Source: Pseudomonas laurylsulfativorans
GTDB lineage: Bacteria > Pseudomonadota > Gammaproteobacteria > Pseudomonadales > Pseudomonadaceae
Length of the DNA: 64,000 bases
Assembly: GCF_002906155.1 (NCBI RefSeq)
Contig: NZ_MUJK01000005.1
Span: 124,001 to 188,000, forward strand
Reading direction: 5' to 3'
Position numbers and translations under genes: made by a program. The notes under the pieces were generated by a model, which was not told the DNA's origin, did not search any database, and worked only from the letters and a program-made list of their open reading frames with translations. Shown in pieces: positions 8,622 to 16,311 of the stretch. How positions within the stretch are numbered: position 1 is the first letter of the stretch; each line of letters opens with the position of its first letter.

Positions 8622-8800
8622 CACTCCCTGGGGTGTTTGCCAGTTGGCGATGTCCCTGAGCCGATTTGCTATACCCTGGAGGTTGCACGTTGGGCTGGTG
8701 TGCATGTCCGCTAGACGGAAAGCCTTAAAGCCTACTGCATCTTCCACCTTGAACTTTCGGGTTCAAGGGCTAAGTCGACAGCGACACATTCGGGGAGCCT
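8622..8800 (+). ncRNA. ssrS: 6S RNA
   Basis: About 180 nt between zapA and the 5-formyl-THF cyclo-ligase gene, the conserved 6S locus. The 5' end CACTCCCTGGGGTGTTTGCC and 3' end ACACATTCGGGGAGCC close the long terminal stem, and the centre holds the bulge that mimics an open promoter. A TATACT -10 box lies at 8611-8616. 6S RNA binds sigma-70 RNA polymerase in stationary phase. Ends are estimated. Confidence 0.9.
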
Positions 8801-8809
8801 GATTCCAGT

Positions 8810-8845
8810 CCAATGCCGGTTTTGATACCGGCATTGGCGTTTTTA
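8810..8845 (+). terminator. Intrinsic terminator after 6S RNA
   Basis: Inverted repeat AATGCCGGT/ACCGGCATT with a short loop, followed by GGCGTTTTT. It lies between 6S RNA and ygfA, so ygfA expression would need readthrough or its own promoter. Confidence 0.75.
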
Positions 8846-8886
8846 CGGGTACGCTTCACGTATCCGCATTGCTGAAGCCCGAATCC

Positions 8887-9492
8887 ATGACCGAACCTGC
8901 GCTGCTCCCCCGCCCGCAACTTCGACGCATGCTGCGCAAAGCCCGCCGCGCACTGACCCCCAGTCAGCAACGCCAGGCCGCTCGTGGGCTGTACAAGCAA
9001 CTGGCCCAGCAACCGCTGTTCCGCCGCGCCAAACACATCTCGCTCTATTTGCCGACCGACGGCGAAATCGATCCGCGCCTGTTGCTGCGTGCCGCACAGC
9101 GCCGGGGCAAGGCCACCTATCTGCCGGTCCTGAGCGCCTGGCCGCGAACCAAAATGGTGTTCCAGCGCATCCGTCCCGGGGAAAAACTCAAACCCAATCG
9201 CTTCCGTATTCTCGAGCCACGGGCCAACCTCGCCCGGCAACGCAAGATCTGGGCGCTGGACCTGGTGCTGTTACCGTTGGTGGGGTTTGACGATGTCGGC
9301 GGACGCCTGGGGATGGGCGGCGGTTTCTATGATCGGAGCCTGGCTTATCTGGCGCGCCGCAATGACTGGCGCAAGCCGATGCTGTTGGGGCTTGCCCATG
9401 AATGTCAGAAAGTGGGGCGATTGGCTCAGGCGAGCTGGGATGTGCCGCTGCAAGGAACGGTCACGGACAAGGCCTGGTATTACGCAGGCTAG
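8887..9492 (+). CDS. 5-formyltetrahydrofolate cyclo-ligase
   Basis: A 201-residue enzyme (YgfA/FAU1 family) converting 5-formyl-THF to 5,10-methenyl-THF with ATP. N-terminal basic residues RKARRALTPSQQ bind phosphate groups; the family signature GMGGGFYDRSLAYL lies near residue 140. The ATG at 8887 is chosen; a TTG six codons upstream is possible and neither has a strong ribosome site. It follows 6S RNA as in most gammaproteobacteria, where the pair is linked to stationary-phase survival. Confidence 0.9.
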   Translation: MTEPALLPRPQLRRMLRKARRALTPSQQRQAARGLYKQLAQQPLFRRAKHISLYLPTDGEIDPRLLLRAAQRRGKATYLPVLSAWPRTKMVFQRIRPGEKLKPNRFRILEPRANLARQRKIWALDLVLLPLVGFDDVGGRLGMGGGFYDRSLAYLARRNDWRKPMLLGLAHECQKVGRLAQASWDVPLQGTVTDKAWYYAG

Positions 9493-9527
9493 GCGCCACT
9501 TCGATCAGTGGCGCCCAGGCAACAGGA

Positions 9528-9683
9528 TCAGCGCTTGAAGGCTGTCGACTGTTGCTGCAATTCGGCGAGTTCGACCGGTGCATCGGTCTTGTTGGCCCAC
9601 AGGCTTTGGGCATAGCCAGTGGTCACGACGCCAAGGCCAAACAAAATGACCAAAATCCATAGTAAGTCCGGTTTGCGTTTCAT
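9528..9683 (-). CDS. Small single-pass membrane protein (51 aa)
   Basis: A 51-residue reading frame, MKRKPDLLWILVILFGLGVV then ...ELQQQSTAFKR. A positively charged N-terminus is followed by a hydrophobic helix (residues 7-24), with a periplasmic tail predicted by the positive-inside rule. A strong purine ribosome site (TTGGGGGG) lies 6-7 bases before the ATG. I do not recognise a named family. It sits alone between ygfA and the EVE-domain gene. It looks like a real small gene from its start signal and hydrophobic pattern. Confidence 0.7.
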   Translation of the reverse strand: MKRKPDLLWILVILFGLGVVTTGYAQSLWANKTDAPVELAELQQQSTAFKR

Positions 9684-9878
9684 CGATTGCCCCCCAAAGG
9701 CATATCAACACGATGACAGCAGCGGTTTCCGTTTGTAGGCCGTGCAGCAGCGTCAATCTTTAAAGGCCGGCATTTTGCGACAACGTGAACCGCTGCGCAA
9801 ACGCTGACGTCAACCGACTGTCGGTTTGTCATAAAATCGCCGACAAGCTGCTCAATCACCACGCAAGGAGCAAAAGAC

Positions 9879-10331
9879 ATGGCCTATTGGCTGATGAAAT
9901 CCGAGCCCGACGAACTCTCGATCAAAGGGCTGGAAAAGCTCGGCAAAGCGCGCTGGGACGGGGTTCGCAACTATCAGGCACGCAATTTCCTGCGAGCCAT
10001 GGCGGTGGGGGACGAATTCTTTTTCTATCACTCCAGCTGCCCTGAGCCTGGCATCGCCGGAATCGGCAAAATTATCGAAGCCGCGTATCCGGATCCGACG
10101 GCACTGGAGCCAGAGAGCCATTATTTCGACCCGAAGGCGACCCCGGACAAAAACGCCTGGAGTGCGATCGATGTCGCCCATGTCGAGACGTTTGCCCGAG
10201 TGCTGAAGCTGGATTACCTGAAGCAACAGACGGCGCTGGCCGAGTTGCCGCTGGTGCAGAAAGGTTCGCGGCTTTCGGTGATGCCGGTGACGGCGGAGCA
10301 GTGGGCGGCGGTGGTTGCTTTAAAGCCTTGA
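9879..10331 (+). CDS. EVE domain-containing protein
   Basis: A 150-residue single-domain protein of the EVE (PUA-like) fold, homologous to thymocyte nuclear protein Thy28. The signature MAYWLMKSEPDELSIKGLEK at the N-terminus and WDGVRNYQARNFLRAMAVGD after it line a pocket that in related domains reads modified bases in DNA or RNA. A ribosome site AAGGAG lies 11 bases upstream. No restriction gene is nearby; as a stand-alone it is a common core pseudomonad gene of uncertain function. Confidence 0.9.
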   Translation: MAYWLMKSEPDELSIKGLEKLGKARWDGVRNYQARNFLRAMAVGDEFFFYHSSCPEPGIAGIGKIIEAAYPDPTALEPESHYFDPKATPDKNAWSAIDVAHVETFARVLKLDYLKQQTALAELPLVQKGSRLSVMPVTAEQWAAVVALKP

Positions 10332-10355
10332 GTCATTTATTGCCTGGACTGGCCT

Positions 10356-10446
10356 CATCGCGCACAAGCTCGCACACAGGGTTCTGCGGTGGACATGTGA
10401 TTGTGCTTCAACACAAATCCACTGTGTGCGAGCTTGCTCGCGATGA
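10356..10446. repeat. REPIN variant
   Basis: CATCGCGCACAAGCTCGCAC at the left and CTGTGTGCGAGCTTGCTCGC at the right are inverted copies with one or two changes. The GTGTGCGAGC form differs from the GGAGCGAGC core of the other REPINs. It lies between two convergent genes. Confidence 0.8.
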
Positions 10447-10469
10447 CGCCAGCTCAAGCAACAGAAGTC

Positions 10470-10880
10470 TTACTGGATGATCAGGTTGTTGAACAACAGA
10501 TCTTCAACCACCGGTTTGCCGGTTTCGTCGTTCATCACCTGCTGGGTCTGCTTCAGGGCTTCCTGACGCAGCTTTTCCTTGGCTTCGACGTTGTTCATCG
10601 TCTCGGTAGTCTGCTGGGCGAACAGCGCGACCAATTGATTGCGGATCAAAGGTTCATTGGCCTTTACCGCCTTGGTCGCCTCGTCACCGGTCACCCGCAA
10701 AGCCACATCCGCCTTGTAAACCTTGAGCTTGGGCGTGCCATCCAGCCCGTAGTTACCCACGAACGGCGGGCTCAAGGTGATGTAGTTGACCTTTGGCGCA
10801 GCTTCACCTTCTTTGGCTTCTTCGGCCACCGCTGCCACAGGCAGAGACAGGGCCAGCAACAACATGATCCACGCTTTCAC
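10470..10880 (-). CDS. FliL-like exported protein
   Basis: A 136-residue protein resembling the C-terminal domain of flagellar FliL (KVYKADVALRVTGDEATKAV; VVEDLLFNNLIIQ). A GTG start at 10880 is chosen because AAGGAG stands 6 bases before it and the following residues (VKAWIMLLLALSLPVAAVA) form a signal peptide cleaved near AEEA. No flagellar gene is nearby, so a motor role should not be assumed. Confidence 0.78.
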   Translation of the reverse strand: MKAWIMLLLALSLPVAAVAEEAKEGEAAPKVNYITLSPPFVGNYGLDGTPKLKVYKADVALRVTGDEATKAVKANEPLIRNQLVALFAQQTTETMNNVEAKEKLRQEALKQTQQVMNDETGKPVVEDLLFNNLIIQ

Positions 10881-11030
10881 AATTCGCTCCTTATCCGGTT
10901 TGCGGCCTAGCATAGCGACCCACCACGCCAGCACAAGCTTATGGCTGACTATCAGGGCCAGACATGCTCGTTGACCCATCAACTCACACACCTACACTTA
11001 TCGGCCATCACTCCCAAAGGAATAGCCCTG

Positions 11031-12008
11031 ATGAAAGCCGTGCTGTGCAAAGCCTTCGGCCCTGCCGAATCGCTGGTGCTGGAAGAGGTCGCCAGCCCTG
11101 TTGCGAAGAAGAATGAAATCCTGCTGGACGTGCACGCCGCCGGGGTCAACTTCCCCGACACGCTGATCATCGAGGGCAAGTACCAGTTCAAGCCGCCCTT
11201 CCCGTTTTCGCCGGGTGGTGAAGCGGCGGGCGTGGTCAGCGCCGTGGGCGAAAAGGTCAGCCACTTGAAAGTCGGTGACCGGGTCATGGCCCTGACCGGT
11301 TGGGGCAGCTTTGCCGAACAGGTCGCCGTGCCAGGCTACAACGCGCTGCCGATCCCGCCATCGATGGACTTCAACACCGCCGCCGCCTTCAGCATGACCT
11401 ACGGCACCTCGATGCACGCTCTCAAGCAGCGCGGCAATCTGCAACCGGGCGAAACCCTGCTGGTCCTCGGCGCCTCCGGCGGTGTCGGCCTGGCCGCCGT
11501 GGAAATCGGCAAAGCCATGGGCGCCCGTGTGATTGCCGCTGCCAGCAGCGCGGAAAAACTCGCCGTGGCCAAGGCCGCCGGTGCCGATGAGCTGATCAAC
11601 TACAGCGAAACCAACCTCAAAGACGAAATCAAACGCCTGACCGATGGCCAGGGCGCTGACGTGATCTACGATCCAGTGGGTGGCGACCTGTTCGACCAGG
11701 CCATCCGCGCCATTGCCTGGAGCGGTCGCCTGTTGGTGGTCGGCTTCGCCAGCGGACGCATCCCCGAATTGCCAGTGAACCTGGCGCTGCTCAAAGGCGC
11801 GGCCGTGCTCGGCGTGTTCTGGGGCTCCTTCGCCCAACGCCAGCCGCAAGACAACGCGGCGAACTTCCAGCAACTGTTTGGATGGTTTGCCGAAGGCAAG
11901 TTGAAGCCGCTGGTGTCGCAGGTCTATCCGCTGGGCAATGCGGCGCAGGCGATCAATGATCTTGGCCAGCGTAAAGCCGTCGGGAAAGTGGTGGTGCAGG
12001 TTCGCTGA
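11031..12008 (+). CDS. NADPH:quinone oxidoreductase family protein
   Basis: A 325-residue medium-chain dehydrogenase of the zinc-free quinone reductase (QOR) type. It has an N-terminal GroES-like half (MKAVLCKAFGPAESL; GEAAGVVSAVGEKVSHLKVG) and a Rossmann half with LVLGASGGVGLAAVEIGKAM near residue 147. No structural-zinc cysteine cluster is seen. The ATG at 11031 follows AAAGGAATAGCCCTG; an upstream in-frame ATG at 10941 lacks such a site. Substrate unknown. Confidence 0.85.
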   Translation: MKAVLCKAFGPAESLVLEEVASPVAKKNEILLDVHAAGVNFPDTLIIEGKYQFKPPFPFSPGGEAAGVVSAVGEKVSHLKVGDRVMALTGWGSFAEQVAVPGYNALPIPPSMDFNTAAAFSMTYGTSMHALKQRGNLQPGETLLVLGASGGVGLAAVEIGKAMGARVIAAASSAEKLAVAKAAGADELINYSETNLKDEIKRLTDGQGADVIYDPVGGDLFDQAIRAIAWSGRLLVVGFASGRIPELPVNLALLKGAAVLGVFWGSFAQRQPQDNAANFQQLFGWFAEGKLKPLVSQVYPLGNAAQAINDLGQRKAVGKVVVQVR

Positions 12009-12019
12009 AGCTCTATCTG

Positions 12020-12058
12020 CAAAAAAAGCGCGGCCATCCAGCCGCGCTGTTTTTTACC
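12020..12058. terminator. Bidirectional terminator between convergent genes
   Basis: AGCGCGGC/GCCGCGCT stem with an A-run before and TTTTTT after, so it can act on both strands. It separates the quinone reductase gene from the TonB-domain gene. Confidence 0.8.
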
Positions 12059-12059
12059 G

Positions 12060-12674
12060 TCAAAGCAACACCCTTATCTCCTCCGGCAAAAAATGCACGT
12101 ACCGGCTAGCCGGATGCACATTACAGCGCTGCACGATCGAATGAACGCTGGCATTGAGCTTGGCAATCAGAGCAAGACGTTTCTCCTCCGGCAATTGAGT
12201 CGGTGAAAGCGAGTGGGTCAGGTAACTGCGGGTCCGGCTGAAAGCCGGCAGGTCCACCCACGAGGAAGTGGCGATGTTCAACGATGCCCGTGCGATAGCA
12301 CTGCATTTCAGCCGCTCTAACTCCTTGTTGACATGAAAGGGATGTTCCCAGTCCAGCCTGAAATCCATGGGCGCGATCACGATGACTTGCGCAGGCTGAT
12401 CCTCGGTAATCTTCCATGGCTTGAACCGCCATTGATTGACGGCTGCCAATGAAGCCTCACCGAGTTCGGGATGCGCATTTTCCAAAATGACGGCCTTGCT
12501 GACCGAACCATCGGCCTGCACGGTCAGGCTGACACGTACCATGCCGATAACACCGGCGCGGTAAAGCGCAACTGGATAAACCGGCTTGGGATTATTCTCG
12601 GGTATCAGGAATACTTCCCCAGCCCTGACATCCGCAGAGGCCAGCAACAAAAATCCACACAACCACCACCGCAT
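12060..12674 (-). CDS. TonB C-terminal domain protein
   Basis: A 204-residue exported protein. The start MRWWLCGFLLLASADVRAG has AGGAGAG just upstream and gives a signal peptide; an upstream in-frame start at 12719 is rejected. Residues about 25-110 match the TonB C-terminal fold (PVYPVALYRAGVIGMVRVSL; AAVNQWRFKPWK). There is no N-terminal membrane anchor with a proline-rich linker and no ExbB/ExbD genes nearby, so it is unlikely to be a true energy transducer. The C-terminal 90 residues match no family I know. Confidence 0.65.
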   Translation of the reverse strand: MRWWLCGFLLLASADVRAGEVFLIPENNPKPVYPVALYRAGVIGMVRVSLTVQADGSVSKAVILENAHPELGEASLAAVNQWRFKPWKITEDQPAQVIVIAPMDFRLDWEHPFHVNKELERLKCSAIARASLNIATSSWVDLPAFSRTRSYLTHSLSPTQLPEEKRLALIAKLNASVHSIVQRCNVHPASRYVHFLPEEIRVLL

Positions 12675-13000
12675 ATCCCTCTCCTTTCGCCTGCAATGCC
12701 AGACCTGGCAACAGCACAAAGGTTACGGGACGCAGTCGTCCCGCAGAACGTCATGGCTTCCGCTTTGAACGAAGGACCTTTCCCAAAAACACACCCTGTT
12801 TTCGGTACTTCAAAGTCCCCGATGCGAAACGGGGAACGCTTCCTACAACGCCCTTCACTTGCACCTAAGCGACATGTTCATAAAGGAACGCGCGATATCC
12901 AACATTTCCGCTGTTTTGCCGATGAGAACCGGTGCTATTTTCGGTAACGAAACTGTAACATTCGTATCCGCAGTCAAAACAAGAAATCTGGAGCTCTTGA
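12675..13000. other. Intergenic region upstream of glpT
   Basis: 326 bases without a convincing gene. It holds the leaders of two divergent genes. A CCCCGATGCGAAACGGGG hairpin lies near 12820-12840, and an AT-richer stretch (TTTTCGGTAACGAAACTGTAAC, 12940-12961) is a candidate regulator site for glpT. I cannot assign a specific promoter. Confidence 0.4.
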
Positions 13001-14350
13001 ATGTTTGCTTTCTTTCGTCCTGCCGCACATCAGGCTCCATTGCCTGAAGAAAAAATAGACAGCACCTACCGGCGCCTGCGCTGGCAGATTTTCGCCGGCA
13101 TCTTCATTGGCTATGCCGGTTACTACCTGCTGCGCAAGAACTTCTCCCTGGCCATGCCGTACCTGATCGATGAGGGCTACTCCCGTGGCCAGCTGGGTCT
13201 GGCGATGTCTGCCATCGCGATTGCCTACGGCCTGTCGAAGTTCCTCATGGGTCTGGTGTCCGACCGCTCTAACCCACGTTTCTTCCTGCCGTTCGGCCTG
13301 CTGGTGTCGGCTGGGGTGATGTTCATATTCGGTTTCGCGCCATGGGCGACGTCCAGCGTGACCATGATGTTCATTCTGCTGTTCATCAACGGCTGGGCGC
13401 AGGGCATGGGTTGGCCGCCGAGTGGCCGGACCATGGTGCACTGGTGGTCGCAGAAGGAACGTGGCGGCGTGGTGTCCGTGTGGAACGTGGCGCACAACGT
13501 CGGCGGCGGCCTGATCGGCCCGCTGTTCCTGATCGGCATGGGCCTGTTCAATGACTGGCACGCCGCGTTCTATGTGCCCGCTGCGGTGGCGCTGGCGGTT
13601 GCGGTGTTCGCTTTTGTGACCATGCGAGACACCCCGCAATCAGTTGGCCTGCCACCGATCGAGCAGTACAAGAACGACTACCCGGAAGGCTACGACGCCA
13701 GCCACGAAGAGGAATTCAGCGCCAAGGAAATCTTCGTCAAATACGTGCTGCGCAACAAAATGCTCTGGTACATCGCCCTGGCCAACGTGTTTGTCTATCT
13801 GCTGCGCTACGGCGTGCTGGACTGGGCGCCGACCTACCTCAAGGAAGCCAAGGGCTTCACTGTGGATAAAACCTCGTGGGCGTATTTCTTTTATGAGTGG
13901 GCTGGTATTCCGGGCACGCTGCTGTGCGGATGGATGTCGGACAAGATCTTCCGTGGCAATCGCGGCCTGACCGGCATGGTGTTCATGGCACTGGTGACGG
14001 TCGCGACGCTGGTTTACTGGCTCAACCCGGCCGGCAACCCGATGGTCGACATGATCGCGCTGCTTTCCATTGGCTTCCTGATCTACGGTCCGGTGATGCT
14101 GATCGGCCTGCAAGCACTGGAGCTGGCACCGAAGAAAGCTGCCGGTACGGCGGCGGGCTTTACCGGACTGTTCGGCTACCTGGGTGGCTCGGTCGCAGCT
14201 AGCGCAGCGATGGGCTACACCGTGGACCATTTCGGCTGGGACGGCGGTTTCGTGCTGCTGGTCGGCGCCTGCCTGCTGGCGATGGCCTTCCTGGCCCCGA
14301 CGCTACGGCACAAACAAGTCGCCAGTCAGGGCCGCGAAGCGCTCGCTTGA
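13001..14350 (+). CDS. glpT: Glycerol-3-phosphate:phosphate antiporter GlpT
   Basis: A 449-residue major-facilitator protein with 12 predicted helices that imports glycerol-3-phosphate in exchange for phosphate, and also takes up fosfomycin in Pseudomonas. The organophosphate antiporter signature GWPPSGRTMVHWWSQKERGG is near residue 138, followed by VWNVAHNVGGGLIGP. GGAG lies 7 bases before the ATG. The stop region overlaps the convergent ChaC-like gene by 25 bases. Confidence 0.93.
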   Translation: MFAFFRPAAHQAPLPEEKIDSTYRRLRWQIFAGIFIGYAGYYLLRKNFSLAMPYLIDEGYSRGQLGLAMSAIAIAYGLSKFLMGLVSDRSNPRFFLPFGLLVSAGVMFIFGFAPWATSSVTMMFILLFINGWAQGMGWPPSGRTMVHWWSQKERGGVVSVWNVAHNVGGGLIGPLFLIGMGLFNDWHAAFYVPAAVALAVAVFAFVTMRDTPQSVGLPPIEQYKNDYPEGYDASHEEEFSAKEIFVKYVLRNKMLWYIALANVFVYLLRYGVLDWAPTYLKEAKGFTVDKTSWAYFFYEWAGIPGTLLCGWMSDKIFRGNRGLTGMVFMALVTVATLVYWLNPAGNPMVDMIALLSIGFLIYGPVMLIGLQALELAPKKAAGTAAGFTGLFGYLGGSVAASAAMGYTVDHFGWDGGFVLLVGACLLAMAFLAPTLRHKQVASQGREALA

Positions 14351-14994
14351 TCGGCCTTTGATTTACAACGCTTGAGCCGCGCCTCCAGATTCCGGTCTGG
14401 CATGGCGTGGCTGCGCAGGGCGTGCGCGGTCTGCTCGACATAATCGCGAGTAGTGCCGTAGCGCCCGCAAGCGTTTTCGAACACGTGGCTCAGCACATGG
14501 TCCGGCAGGTTGCCGGCATAACTGGGCAGGTGTCGCTCCAGCACAAAGCCCAAGGCCTGAACCTGACTGCCATCTTCGAGCCGGCAGTTGAGCCAGTGCG
14601 GGCGGTACGAAGGAAATGGCATCTCACGCTGCCAAAGTGCGTACAGCGAGGCTTCGAGTTGCTCTTCGGGCAGGCGATAGGCGAAACCACTGCAAGAGCC
14701 GCCGCGATCCAGGCCAAACACCAGGCCGGGCATTTCCGGGGTGCCGCGATGTTCGTGGGACCACAGGTACAACCCGCGATGGTAGCCATGCACCCGGCCA
14801 CGAACCCGTTCAACCGCCGTGCATTCAGGGCGCCAGATCAGCGAACCATAAGCAAACAACCATACCGGCCCGCCCTTGTGACGGGCCATGGTCGACTGCA
14901 TAGAGCTGAGCAATTGTTCGTGAGTAAGCTGCGGCCCCAGATCGAGCCGCGGAGGGTATGCCAGATTCAAAAAAGCAGATTCGATGGCGCTCAT
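14326..14994 (-). CDS. ChaC-like gamma-glutamylcyclotransferase
   Basis: A 222-residue protein of the ChaC/GCG family, which cleaves glutathione to 5-oxoproline and Cys-Gly. The substrate-binding loop WLFAYGSLIWRPE is at about residue 45 and the catalytic-glutamate region HRGTPEMPGLVFGL follows near residue 82. The C-terminus (KRCKSKADQASASRP) is basic and overlaps the 3' end of convergent glpT. Confidence 0.87.
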   Translation of the reverse strand: MSAIESAFLNLAYPPRLDLGPQLTHEQLLSSMQSTMARHKGGPVWLFAYGSLIWRPECTAVERVRGRVHGYHRGLYLWSHEHRGTPEMPGLVFGLDRGGSCSGFAYRLPEEQLEASLYALWQREMPFPSYRPHWLNCRLEDGSQVQALGFVLERHLPSYAGNLPDHVLSHVFENACGRYGTTRDYVEQTAHALRSHAMPDRNLEARLKRCKSKADQASASRP

Positions 14995-14999
14995 GGCGA

Positions 15000-15188
15000 A
15001 TAGCGTTCAGCTCCCCGCGGGTGAAGAATTACTTAATAGAACGCACAGCTGTAACAATAAGGCACATAAGTTTTAAGGCAATTTGAATGCCATGGCATCG
15101 TTCTTAATTAATTGCCTGACAGAGATATAACCTACCGAAATTTATAAAAGCTTATAAATACCGATAGGCTATATAGGGGGTTATAACC
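15000..15188. other. AT-rich intergenic island
   Basis: About 190 bases of clearly lower GC than the surroundings, with ATTTATAAAAGCTTATAAAT (a near-perfect palindrome around 15139-15158) and two copies of CCGATAGG/CCTACCGA-like sequence. No gene is visible. It could be a promoter-rich or nucleoid-protein binding stretch upstream of the ChaC-like gene. Confidence 0.4.
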
Positions 15189-15288
15189 TGTAGGAGCGAG
15201 CTTGCTCGCGATGGTCGTTAACGATTACGCGGGGAGTCAGGCTGCCCGCGGCGCTTTTGAGTCCATCGCGAGCAAGCTCGCTCCTACA
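15189..15288. repeat. REPIN
   Basis: TGTAGGAGCGAGCTTGCTCG and its inverse ending GCTCGCTCCTACA at the edges, 100 bases in all. It lies downstream of the 2Fe-2S reductase gene. Confidence 0.9.
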
Positions 15289-15315
15289 GTGTGGCGGACA
15301 GCACCAGTATCCAGG

Positions 15316-15354
15316 CTCAAGAGCGCGGCTCAAGAGCGCGGCTCAAGAGCGCGG
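15316..15354. repeat. Three tandem 13-bp repeats over the reductase stop codon
   Basis: CTCAAGAGCGCGG is present three times head to tail. On the minus strand each unit contains CGCTCTTGA, so the stop codon of the reductase gene (15343-15345) lies in one copy and is backed up by the others. Thirteen is not a multiple of three, so a change in copy number need not keep the frame. Confidence 0.9.
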
Positions 15355-16311
15355 CGCATACGCAAAAACGTCGGCGCGCATCTGGTGCGCGTCCATCCCC
15401 GCGTCCACCAGCGCATCCAGTGTGCCGTAGACCATGGCCGGAGAGCCGCTGGCGTATACGTGCAGGGACTTGAGATCAGGAAAGTCTTCACAGACCGCTT
15501 CATGCAACATGCCGCAGCGCCCTTCCCAGCCGCATTGATCGCTGACGACCTTGTGCAGGAACAGGTTGGGCAGCTTCAGCCATTCGCCCCAATGCTCGAC
15601 CTGATAAAAATCTTCAGGACGACGCACCCCCCAATACAGATGCACCGGATGCTTGAAACCCGAGGCCCGGCAATGTTCGATCAGGCCGTGGACCTGACCC
15701 ATGCCAGTACCGGCGGCAATCAATACGAGAGGACCGTCCGGCAACTCTTCCAGATGGGTATCGCCAAACGGCAACTGGACCCGCACCATGCTGTTGCGCT
15801 GGAGCTGTTCGATCAGGCTCAACGCACTGGATTCGCGCGCCAGAACATGGATTTCCAGGTCGCGCCCGGCATGTGGCGCAGAGGCCAGGGAGAAGGCGGA
15901 CTTTTCGCCGTTCTCGCGCTCGATCATCAGGTACTGACCGGCGTGGTAGCGCGGCGGTTTGCCAGCCGGAGCGCGCAGACGCACGCGCCAGGTGTCGCCG
16001 CCCACGTCCTTGCACTCAATGACCTGACACGACACGCTGCGCACCGGCAGTTCTCCCAGCGCGAGCACGCCATCCCACAGCACGATGCAGTCTTCCAGCG
16101 GCTCCGCTATGCAAGTGTAGAACTCGCCATGGTCACGCACATCGCCGGCCTGCTCGACCCGCCCTTCCACCAGCAGCGCCGCGCACACGTGGCAATTGCC
16201 GTTGCGGCAACTTTGCGGGCATTCGTAGCCCAGTCGTCGCGCGCCATCGAGAATCCGCTCGCCGGGCAATATCTCAAGCACTGCTCCGGAGGGCTGCAAG
16301 GTTACACGCAT
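15343..16311 (-). CDS. 2Fe-2S ferredoxin-type NAD(P)H reductase (AscD-like)
   Basis: A 322-residue electron-transfer protein. The N-terminal plant-type ferredoxin domain has CPQSCRNGNCHVC and a fourth Cys in FYTCIAEPL. It is followed by an FAD domain (RYHAGQYLMIERENG) and an NAD(P) domain (VLIAAGTGMGQVHGL). This order matches CDP-6-deoxy-glucoseen reductase AscD and phenol hydroxylase reductases. The start overlaps the ubiD stop (TGATG), so it is co-translated with ubiD. No deoxysugar genes are present, so the AscD name should not be taken as its function. Confidence 0.8.
   Translation of the reverse strand: MRVTLQPSGAVLEILPGERILDGARRLGYECPQSCRNGNCHVCAALLVEGRVEQAGDVRDHGEFYTCIAEPLEDCIVLWDGVLALGELPVRSVSCQVIECKDVGGDTWRVRLRAPAGKPPRYHAGQYLMIERENGEKSAFSLASAPHAGRDLEIHVLARESSALSLIEQLQRNSMVRVQLPFGDTHLEELPDGPLVLIAAGTGMGQVHGLIEHCRASGFKHPVHLYWGVRRPEDFYQVEHWGEWLKLPNLFLHKVVSDQCGWEGRCGMLHEAVCEDFPDLKSLHVYASGSPAMVYGTLDALVDAGMDAHQMRADVFAYAPRS

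Noticed and set aside
13001..13060. GlpR operator search upstream of glpT
   Set aside because: TTTCGGTAACGAAACTG is suggestive, but I could not match a known GlpR consensus with confidence.
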